Position numbers and translations under genes: made by a program. A stretch of 64,000 nt of DNA, from assembly GCA_963170055.1 (NCBI GenBank), contig CAUJGJ010000185.1:3087775-3151774 (forward strand), in the 5' to 3' direction. The notes below the pieces were generated by a model. That model did not search any database. It was not told the DNA's origin and was given only the letters and a program-made list of their open reading frames with translations. Below, piece after piece: positions 55,701-64,000 of this stretch (within the stretch, counting starts at the first letter, position 1; each line of letters starts with the position of its first letter). The stretch is from Halisarca cf. caerulea (taxonomy: Eukaryota > Porifera > Demospongiae > Chondrillida > Halisarcidae).

Positions 55701-58700
55701 GTACAAAGATTCCAAAAAATTAGAGATGCAGCAAAAAAAATAAAATATAATAAGGGATCAGAATTTCAAAACAATAATGATATTCAATCAGTTTTGGGGG
55801 GATATAATAGCCATTGTCAATGAAATAAGGTGATTGGTGTGTGAAAAGACATGCATGTCATGTGCAGAAATACTGGGCTAGTCATTCAAAAAGTGATTTT
55901 CACATAATCTTGTGAATACCCAAAAGTCTGCACAGCATCGTATGTTGTTTGGAAGAGATCGCCATATGGATGTGCCGACAAAACTAAATGCCTTCTGGCC
56001 AAGGGAAGTACACAAACGTGGAAGATTTAATTGAGAAGTTGAAGATGCTCTAGTATTATACTGAGAAGTTGGAGTGGAAAAAAGGTTGCTAAGATAAGTA
56101 GGTGATTGGGAAGATACGCATTTGTATACGGTTTGGGCCAAGTGAATTTTCCATCTAGCAGAGAGAGTTGATATACCTATAATTCTTTATGAGCGGAAGA
56201 AGCAGAATAATCTCTACGTTTGTGAAGGACAGTTCTACACGCAAAGTTTAAAAGTGTTTCTAACCGATGGTGTCCTGTTAAAGGAGGTGGCTGTATATTG
56301 GAGGTGTCCTTTAATAGAGGTTTCATTGTATGTACTTATGCACGTACGTATGTATGTATGTACGTCTCTTGCTTTGGGTTTGTCTTCATGACCACTTCTT
56401 AGAAGACGTTGAATGAAGAATAAGCTTATGCAATTCCCATACTCATAATATTCTGCCTTGGAGCTGGTGGGTGTGCAATGAGCTGGTGGTTTTGTTCTGC
56501 CTCAGTGTGTACGTATGTACGTAGTATGTACATACACACTGTGCAGACATACTGTGTGTACATACATTTATATTATCAATACAATGTGTACAGTATTTGT
56601 AACCATAGTGATTGCAGGGGCACTTTGAAGCAGAATTTGCAAGGTGATGGTACTGTAGCTGTGATTATAAACTACAAGTTTAATGAACGTGAATTTGTAT
56701 TAAGTACACACAATGATGCCCACATCTTGAGCTGCATAGGTGCTTTATGAGCCTCTTTTCCTGATGTTTGTCTTTCATTCTAAGTATGTATTTACGTATA
56801 GCACATTCAATTCCTATTTTTTCATTTTTTTCCCCTTAAATTTGTCCTATTCCTCTTCTCTGAGTACATTAGAACACTGAAAGTGTACATTACACATCCA
56901 TTGGTACCTACGTACGTACATGTGTGTATGTACATACGTATGTACTTATGAATGTACATTTGAGATAAAAATGACTGTTAGCATTACCTGTTTACCCATT
57001 CTGCCAACTTTGTCATGTGCTTTCATCTGTGTTTCCATGTAGTCCTCCTTCTTGAGAAGCAACATCTTTGAAGTGTGTCAGTACATATCATACTGCCAGC
57101 ATCTCCGTCAGCCTAGTGATATGCCAGCTTTGGAATCCGTAAGACAGCTCCACATGCAGGTGCAGAGAGTAGCACTTTCTGCTATATTTGCAGCCTCTGA
57201 GGGGAGTTGCGTATCATCTGCAAGAGGGTTTATGTCGTCAGAGCAGACTAAAACAGAAGATCAAGACAGTAATCCAACAAAGGATCATGGTGCTACGCAT
57301 GGATCAGATGAGTTAGCAGCTACTTTAAAAAGAGCATTTATGAGTAGCAATGCCTGTTCTACGCCACCTGGCAATGGAATTTCAATGCAGGATCAAAATA
57401 CCTTGTCACAGAGCTCCATAAAGCATTGCCCATTGCCTGACAGGGACCTCTCAAGTTTGGCTGATCTTGGCAGTTTATACCTTCGCTTGCAGAGATTATC
57501 TGTGCTTATGGAATTGTCTGAGCCCGGTACAGTGCCGTCCGCTGACATGTTGGCTTCTATGCTAGATTTTGTAAGTTGATGTAGATAATTGTGTATGCAC
57601 TGATCACATTCGTAAGTACTCTATGTAATAGCTGTATCCTGCCTGGGTGTGCTACAGCAGTGATAAAGTGCCAACTGATTGACCGAGCGTGCAACAATTT
57701 TACCAACGCAGACACTATGTGATTTTTAATTTCACCATTTTCTTGACATATAGTATTACTATAAACGCTGGTTGTTTAGCATGGGTGCTTAATAGCCATA
57801 TGTTAGCATTGCCATTCTCCAATATATACCCTAATACCAACAGCCAGGTAGGCGCTTAACAAAAAGTGGGCGCCTAGCATCCAACAGTGCTTAATAATCA
57901 CCGTTTACAGTATGTGGTATCAGATATTACATAGAGTGTGATTCTTATTTATGCAATTTTCTTTAAAATAGCATAACTAAAAATATAGCATAACTTTCCA
58001 ATCCTACGGTGTTGTGTCACCGTGAAGCAAAACAAGTGTAAAATGTGACAATTGACAACAATGAGGTATGAATGGGTTTTGGCTGACCAGGAGATTGACA
58101 AGACCCCTGACCTGGGCTACATCAGGGTAGCAGGGCTTGTAATCACACCCCGTACTCTTTGATCCACCCTACTTTTGCCCCCGCACCATAACACATACAT
58201 TAATACACACATAAATCCAATGTGTACAGTGTATCATATTTATTTTTTGTTTGATTGGTAATTATATATATACATATGTAGATTACATTTTGTCGCAGGC
58301 ACAATAGAACCTATGGAATGCAAATCCATTAGTATTGTGGTTACAGAGTACATACTTTTCAGTTCATTCCTTGCTAGCCTTACTGATCATACACCACACA
58401 TTTGTGCACATGTGTACAGACAATTGTATTTCATATCAACTTTAGACTGGTAAGGCATCTGTTGTAGCTCGAGCAGCTGTGTTTGTGGAGTGTGCACACT
58501 TTGTTCATCGCCTCAAGAGTGGTACAAGAACAGCATGGGTGATTTCAGGTGTTGGAAACCATCGAACGGCTCTCTTAAATTTTAAGAGGTGGGGAGAGGT
58601 GATTGGTGCTAAACTGCAAGACATTCTGACCAAGGAGAGGCAACCAGTTGTAAGTTACAACCTTTCACTGACAGTGCAATACCGTAGTGTGTGTTCTGAT

Positions 58701-60618
58701 CTGCATATGTGTGTATACCACTGATCAGCAAGTGTGTCTGTGGTGTACATACGTACATATGTAGTTTTACATGATTTGAATTCTCCCTGTGCTTGTGAAA
58801 TGCCTTCATTAGTATAGTGTGCCCGTATAATAATTTTGTTTGTGAAAGTGGGGAGTTATAAGTATTAGTTATACCCTGTCCAGGTGTGCTGCAGCAGAAA
58901 TGCAGTGCTGATTGTCCGAGGGCACAGCCCAAGGTCATCAGCATTACATGTATTTTTCTGCTATACAGCACACCTGTATTGTATTGTATTGTATTGTATT
59001 GTATTGTATTGTATTGTATTGTATTATTTTGGTGTTCTACACAAGGAGTATTGTGTTGTATTGTATTGTTTTGTATTGTATTGTATTGTATTGTATTGTA
59101 TTGTATTGTATTATTAAGTGTAACCCCCTCAGCAAAGCTGGTGTAAATGGGGGACCCAAACAAATAATTTAACAAAATTAAGTTGTAACAAACAAACAAC
59201 AAGAAATTGAACAAGAATCAGCAAACAATAGTAATTTAACAATGATGAGCTTGTCACAAAAAGTAATTCAACAAAATCAGCTTAATATCAAATCGTTTAA
59301 ATTGAAATAGAGACGAAGATGCTCTAATTGATGGGGGTAATTGGTTCCACTCTTGACCGGCTTTGAAGGCAAATAAATTAGATGACCATTTGGTTTTTTG
59401 GGTTGGAAGACAGATGTCCTCTAATCTTCTCGCATTATGTATATATTCTCAGGTCTTGGTTGGTCTTAAATATCCTCTTTGAGTAGGCCACTCTTTGCCA
59501 GGTATCTTTTAGTGCATTATATACACAGCACATTCCTTTGATCTTTGAGAGTACTCCACCCTAGTTGGGACATTAGCCTAGTAGCGGAACTGTTTCACCT
59601 CTCATTCAGTATTACCCTCATAGTCCTATTCTGAATCTTTTCGAGCTTAGTACGATCTGCTTTTGAACACTCTATCCATACGACAACACAGTAATTCAGG
59701 TGTGGTTTAACCAAGGCACTATACAGCATTAATTTCATGTTAGATGGCAGCATGTTCCTTAGCTTACACAGGGCTTGAAGATATAGCTTGAAGATATGTT
59801 CTCTTTATTTTCCCTATATGACTTCTCCAGGACAAATTCTCGTTCACAGTCACACCTAGGAATTTCACCTCATTCTCTCTTGGTAGGGTAGTTCCCCCCA
59901 CCCCCCATAGTGACGGCAATATCCTTAGTTATGGTTTGAGCCACTTTGCCGGGCAGGACATAGCTAATGTGTATCCTGGCAACCATTCACTGTTTATTGT
60001 TGGTGTGTACAGCCTCATCTAGAGTTGATCAGTTTTAGTCGCTTACCCTACCAATTGACATCAATTAGGAAGTGTGCTGACATCAGTGAACTGTGCTACG
60101 TACATCACAAATGTCAGCACACTTTTTCCTTTGATCCACCCATAATTCACCCATGCACCAGGATACAAGTACATATGTACTAATTGAATGAGCAACTTTC
60201 CTTTATACGTATGTGCAATTATGCATACACATACATATGCAGCAAATAGTTGTCTATGTCTGTTGTCTCATTCAGACTACTATGGCTAGATCATTTTCTG
60301 TCCAAGTGCATCTTGGTTTTCCTCTATAGCTAAACATGCACTTGTTGAATTCGTATGTTCTATATAAAACATCCATTGATGTGTCTACAAGTACTTGTCT
60401 ATAGGAAAATGTAGGGCAAAGTTTAATAGATTGTCATCCAGCCATTGCAAAGTGATTGTACAATAAGAAGGGAGGCATTGTTCTATCAGAATTTTCATTG
60501 TAGTTTTCATTCACTATTAATGACCAATGCACAGTGCATTCAGGGAGTTGAACGCACACACAACACACACACACACACACACACTTTTTTTTTTTTCAAT
60601 GTCACACACGCACGCGCA

Positions 60619-60681
<63 letters not shown>

Positions 60682-63600
60682 CCATGTTAGCACATGCTTG
60701 TTTTGTGCTTTATACAAAATCTGTATCTTTCTCAATTTTACACTGAATAGTTTGTTAATGGTGGACGGAACCTTGACACTGCTAGTGAGGGTCAAATACC
60801 TTCTTTTACTGAACAAATCTTAGAAGAGCCTGTGCTGGAAACTAACACAAGACCTCAGCATCCTCATCGTGAGTGCTTCCCGCATACAGTAAATACTGTG
60901 CACTTATTTCTGAGTGAGTGTACACCCACTGTACTGTGTAATATTAATTGCCAGTATTATTATTATGTAAGTGAGGTAGATCATACGTATTTAGTAATAC
61001 ATACTGTATATACATTGTATGTGCATGTACGTACATATGTGTACATATACGTATGTATGTGTGTATGTGTCATGGTGCGGGGGCGAAAGTTGGGTGGATC
61101 AAAGAGTACCGCGGGCTTACATTCACGATGTAGCCCTGCTACTCTGATGTAGCACAGGTCAAGGGTCTTATCAATTTCCTGCCAGCCCAAACCCATTCAT
61201 GCCTCATTAATTAGTAGCTGTCAATTGTCACATTTGCAGTGTTTTGCCGTATAGCGGGAAACTTTCGCGAATCGTCTAAAAATACAAATTTTGCGAAGAA
61301 AACTTTCGCGAATCGTCCAAAAGAAATTCTATAAGGAAGAAAACTTTCGCGGATTGATAAGGCAGCCATTGTGTACGTGGCCATATCAAAGCATGCGTGT
61401 TTCCACGTGTGTGGAAACACACATGCTTACGCGTGACCTACGTACTGGAAACTATCGTGCGAGGCTATCGTGCCTACAAGGAGCTCTGGGAACTTGCCTT
61501 ATCTCCTTGTCTGCAGTTGTAATCGTAGAATCTGATGAAGATACTGTATAAGCAGAGAGAACCGGTAGTGTCGGTTTAGAAGGTCGAAAGTACTTGAAGC
61601 AATCCATAGCAGCCATAAGCTGTACAACTAAGCGTTACGACCGAGTACATCTTCAAATATAAGGCTTAGCACGAACAAAACTGGTTACATAGCGTCCTCG
61701 ATAGCGTCTATGTACTGAATAACTCACAACGACGCTTCAATCCTTTTTGACTTTTCGCGAATAAAAATTTTGCGAATCCTCTCTTGTTTGCGAAATTCGC
61801 AAAGGTTTTTTTCCGCGAAAGTTTCCCGCTTCACCATGACACATAATAGTTGTATCCTGCCTTGGTGTGCTACAGCAGCATAAAGTGCTAATCGATTGAC
61901 CTCGGGCTGCGCCCTCGGTCAATCAATTAGCACTTTATGGCTGCTGTAGCACACCAAGGCAGGATACAACTATTACATGTAGACTGACTGGATTTGCCTA
62001 AATACACTGTATACTTTGGCAAGTAAGTTAAAAGGGAATGTGTGTATACACATGTACAATTAGCAACTGTACGGGTTATGTGGCCTCAGTTGCATAGACC
62101 ATTAGCTCACTATACGCAAGGTTTCTTTTGAGAAGGGGGCATCCCCCTTTGTGACCGAGGTGCCTGCCCCCCTCCCATTTAGCATACTGTTTGTACATGC
62201 ATACGTACATACATATGGGAGGTTTACCTGCTAAATTATTTATTTCAAAATGTCCAACATACTGTACATCCATATATCGCACAACACTGTATGCTCTACA
62301 TGTTTCTGATGTAGGGATTTTCTAAGTGTACTCACTTCAACTAAACTCTGTGCAGCCCTATACCTGTATAGTCTCTTGTATTTATGTGTAGTGCTATTCT
62401 CATCTAGCCTTTAGCTCGTCTTGCCCTGTGCCTGTCTGCAACTTTCCCTTATTTTTAGCATTTTCGTGAGATTCTTTTTTGATAAAGCCTTTTTGCACAA
62501 TCCTGTGTCAATTCTACTTCCTTGTGCCATTTTCAATTAAATAGTTTTATAAGCCCTTTTTGATTGAGTTAGCTCAATTTTCTACAATAATACACACTTG
62601 TTGTTTATTCATAGCTTGGTGTAATTCAACTATCTTTCCTACCTATTTCTCAGGGAAACAGAAGAAAATGTCAGTGTGCTTTGCTCTGAAGGCAGCTGTT
62701 TGTCAGCTCTTGTATGAAATCAGTTTGATATTGTTGGATCCACCTCGCATGTACCAAGTGTCTTTACACAGTCATCTGGATCACTCCCAGGGCTCCCAGA
62801 GCCTCTCCGTTTCAAAGTCTAGTGTTGACGCAGATTTGTCACAATCCAAATTCTCCTTCAAGCGACGAGGAGGGAGAGCATCTATGACACGCAGTCAGCA
62901 GTATGATGATGTAGTGAGGAGAACAATTCGCCACCACAGTGCTAATGTTAGTGTAGTGTTTACTGAAGCATCTTCTGATGCTCCACAGAGTCTCCCCACA
63001 CCTCAAGATGTGTCTGCGGACACACATCTAACCAGGTCAAACCAGAGGTATACAAAATCAGGCCAGCTAGGCAATCGACTTACACAGAATTTTTCAAAGT
63101 TGATTTCATCAATTGGTTTGCGGGGAACTCAGCATCACACTGGAACTACGAGACGTAAAAGCATGCTAACAAGTGGTGGACACCGTCCATCAGTGTCAAG
63201 ACGAAAAAGTATGTACATGCCCATGGCCCATGAGACCATTCACTTACCATGGTTGGAAAGTGTGGCTGAACTTCTTCACCCCAGCACCATCTGCAACACA
63301 CACCAGCAGCTGACATACTTTCAGTGTTTCCAGAATAGAAAGAAGCAATGTGCTCAACTGTCCTTCGCCCTAACCTGTATTTACAGATACAAATTACCTG
63401 ACTCTCAGGAGTGTACAGAGGAGGAGGTACCAGTCACTAAGAAAGAGCGAAAGAGCTCCAAATGGACACTACACAAGACATATGATTCAGGAACACAAAA
63501 TCGCAAAATTTTGGATCCTCGAAATGAATCCCCCCAATTGCCCTCATCACCACTGAGCAGCTTTTCACTTGGTCAGGATGACCAGCTGAAGGATGGAGTC

Positions 63601-63974
63601 TTCAATCTCTGTGTTGGCTATTTGTCTCTCCCAGTTCATTTGGAGCAAGATGCCCTATTGGTGTCAATGGAAAAAGCGAATGCTGTGAACACTTCACAGC
63701 AAATCAAAGCATTCAGCACTTCTCGGCTACACTACATGGAGCATCACATGTCTACACTATTTGCTCCAATTTTTTCAACAATTATGGTACAATCTGAGGA
63801 TTTGGCGGACAAGTCTTCCTTGAGGGATATACTTTGGGAGTGCTTGCTAGACAAAGACAAGGAGGTGTCTTCTCTGGCTAGTGCTCTCTTTCTGTTAGTC
63901 TGTGAGAAGAGCAATCTAGGAGAGCTGCATTCCTTCTTCCAAAAGAAGATGGACAAAGGACATGAGGTGCTAAG
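52796..63974 (+). CDS. UNC80: UNC80 homologue, 5' portion (3' end outside window)
   Basis: Exons joining in frame: 52796-54100 (start MAIQELVKKSVIPW), 57043-57570, 58446-58649, 60751-60868, 62654-63974, the last ending at a GTAAGG donor. Matches to UNC80 as I know it: CDVAVLKVLCRC; ILSAIKSLP..LLQWCLDLGVP; QHYRKWLINFVDVKPIGEVF then FLHSILGYC; VRQLHMQVQRVALSAIF; RLSVLMELSEPGTVPSADML; SVVARAAVFVECAHFVHR; GEVIGAKLQDIL; CFALKAAVCQLLYEISLIL; and SSLASALFLLVCEKSNL. UNC80 is a HEAT/armadillo-like scaffold that, with UNC79, controls the NALCN sodium-leak channel. The roughly 200 N-terminal residues of vertebrate UNC80 have no match here, so either the gene begins later or further exons lie upstream. 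The 3' half continues beyond the window. Confidence 0.9.
55091..55484. mobile_element. Paired MITEs forming a large palindrome
   Basis: Two copies of a roughly 180-bp element in opposite orientation (55091-55268 and 55303-55484) are separated by about 35 bp. Each begins or ends with CAGTG(A/T)AAC(C/T)TCTCTAAACCGAA and carries AGAGAGCAGGACTTGAAAAC and GGGACCAAAGAAATGG. TA flanks the outer and inner ends. It lies in UNC80 intron 1. Confidence 0.85.
55860..56270 (-). mobile_element. LINE 3'-end fragment (reverse transcriptase C-terminus)
   Basis: The minus strand reads FACRTVLHKRRDYSASSAH, then after a gap LAQTVYKCVSSQSPTYLSNL, then CTSLGQKAFSFVGTSIWRSLP and FTRLCENHFL. This is the usual C-terminal layout of non-LTR reverse transcriptase ORFs (tyrosine-rich motif, FS..G..IWNSLP, FK..L). 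Stops break it up, so it is a dead 5'-truncated copy in UNC80 intron 1. Confidence 0.72.
56340..56362. repeat. (TACG/TATG)n short tract
   Basis: A short ACGTACGTATGTATGTATG tract in UNC80 intron 1. Similar tracts occur at 54683-54714 and 56510-56530. Confidence 0.6.
57627..57693. repeat. Hairpin element, half copy
   Basis: AGCTGTATCCTGCCTGGGTG, then GCTACAGCAG..ATAAAGTGCC..CTGATTGACCGAG matches the left arm of the perfect hairpin at 61844-61975. The right arm is missing. UNC80 intron 2. Confidence 0.7.
58060..58191. repeat. Dispersed repeat, inverted partner of 61071-61208
   Basis: AATGAGGTATGAATGGGTTT ... GATCCACCCTACTTTTGCCC with CCGCACCATAA at the end. The reverse complement is present with modest divergence at 61071-61208. 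UNC80 intron 2. Confidence 0.8.
58867..58979. repeat. Hairpin element, diverged full copy
   Basis: ATACCCTGTCCAGGTGTGCT with GCAGCAGAAATGCAGTGCTG at the left and CAGCATTACATGTATTTTTC with TGCTATACAGCACACCTGTA at the right form a foldback around TCCGAGGGCACAGCCC. It belongs to the same family as 61844-61975. Confidence 0.7.
58977..59115. repeat. (TATTG)n pentanucleotide array
   Basis: Two blocks of GTATT units (about 58977-59024 and 59055-59112) are separated by TTGGTGTTCTACACAAGGAG. The array starts directly at the end of the hairpin copy 58867-58979. Confidence 0.92.
59270..59960 (-). mobile_element. LINE 3'-end fragment (reverse transcriptase C-terminus), second copy
   Basis: On the minus strand, in shifting frames: FLGVTVNENLSW, then DRTKLEKIQNRTMRVI-like text, GWSTLKDQRNVLCI, RYLAKSGLLKEDI, KTKWSSNLFAFKAGQEWNQLP and SLFQFKRF. 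This is the typical end of a non-LTR retrotransposon ORF2. Frames are broken repeatedly, so it is a fossil. It lies in UNC80 intron 3. Confidence 0.72.
60563..60680. repeat. Compound (CA)n / T10 / (CA)n microsatellite
   Basis: Two CA runs (60563-60584 and about 60619-60680) flank a poly-T run and a CACGCACGCGCACG variant stretch. UNC80 intron 3, about 70 bp upstream of exon 4. Confidence 0.93.
61071..61208. repeat. Dispersed repeat, inverted partner of 58060-58191
   Basis: CATGGTGCGGGGGCGAAAGT ... CCCAAACCCATTCATGCCTC with ATT is the reverse complement of the copy in the preceding intron. UNC80 intron 4. Confidence 0.8.
61244..61838. mobile_element. TIR element with GCGGGAAACTTTCGCG ends
   Basis: The left end TAGCGGGAAACTTTCGCGAA is mirrored by TCCGCGAAAGTTTCCCGCTT. 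Within the left half AAACTTTCGCGAATCGTC is repeated (61260 and 61301). The 595-bp interior also contains the palindrome GTGTTTCCACGTGTGTGGAA. There is no coding capacity. UNC80 intron 4. Confidence 0.75.
61844..61975. repeat. 132-bp near-perfect hairpin element
   Basis: TAATAGTTGTATCCTGCCTT at the left is mirrored by AAGGCAGGATACAACTATTA at the right. Arms of about 60 bp meet around TCGGGCTGCGCCCTCGG with only a few mismatches. It begins about six bases after the end of the element 61244-61838. Confidence 0.9.
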
Positions 63975-64000
63975 GTAAGGAATGTGTGAAAAGCTCTTTA

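Noticed and set aside
58884..59214. Cys-Ile-Val-Leu-Tyr open frames
   Set aside because: They are produced by the TATTG pentanucleotide array, which is open in all frames.

Overview
This window is eukaryotic, animal and AT-rich, with intron-rich genes that follow GT-AG splicing. The likely source is a marine invertebrate, and a demosponge fits best. I infer this from compact genes, very large mosaic EGF/Sushi/Ig receptors, a ciliary gene, and dense small DNA transposons. The phylum cannot be proven from the window alone. Splice sites and exon edges below were read by eye and may be off by a few bases.

Left half (1-37,977). Two tandem paralogous genes for giant single-pass receptors lie on the + strand. 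Receptor A enters the window already in progress and ends at 13,851. Receptor B is complete, from 21,802 to 37,977 in 17 exons (about 2,572 residues). Both share EGF and calcium-binding EGF repeats, two Sushi domains, an EGF, a very long cysteine-rich and coiled-coil region with no domain I recognise, two Ig domains, ephrin-receptor-like cysteine repeats, and one membrane helix. B also shows its signal peptide and an EMI-like domain. The ectodomains and most intron positions are conserved, but the cytoplasmic tails are unrelated: A has five YxxP motifs and a YxxM motif, while B has an acidic tail without tyrosine motifs. Between the receptors sits a head-to-head pair, a CFAP300-like ciliary gene (-) and an XRCC2-like recombination gene (+), whose start codons are about 120 bp apart. 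The XRCC2 homologue has lost its Walker A motif. The CFAP300 copy has a frame break and no visible C-terminal end.

Middle (37,978-52,800). A repeat-rich intergenic stretch is followed by two minus-strand genes that both reconstruct cleanly: an F-box/WD40 protein in 8 exons (475 residues) and the splicing-associated ubiquitin ligase RNF113A/CWC24 in 8 exons (329 residues). Their introns carry long CA/GT microsatellites.

Right end (52,796-64,000). The 5' exons of an UNC80 homologue lie on the + strand; UNC80 is the large scaffold of the NALCN sodium-leak channel complex. Its introns hold LINE 3'-end remnants, hairpin elements, an inverted pair of dispersed repeats and a pentanucleotide array.

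Across the window there are many short elements with ends like CAGTGGAACCTC flanked by TA, which look like pogo/Tigger-type non-autonomous transposons. Other terminal-inverted-repeat families are also present. I saw no tRNA, rRNA or CRISPR array. The most interesting content is the receptor pair, whose central ectodomain I cannot assign to any family and whose intracellular outputs have been swapped.
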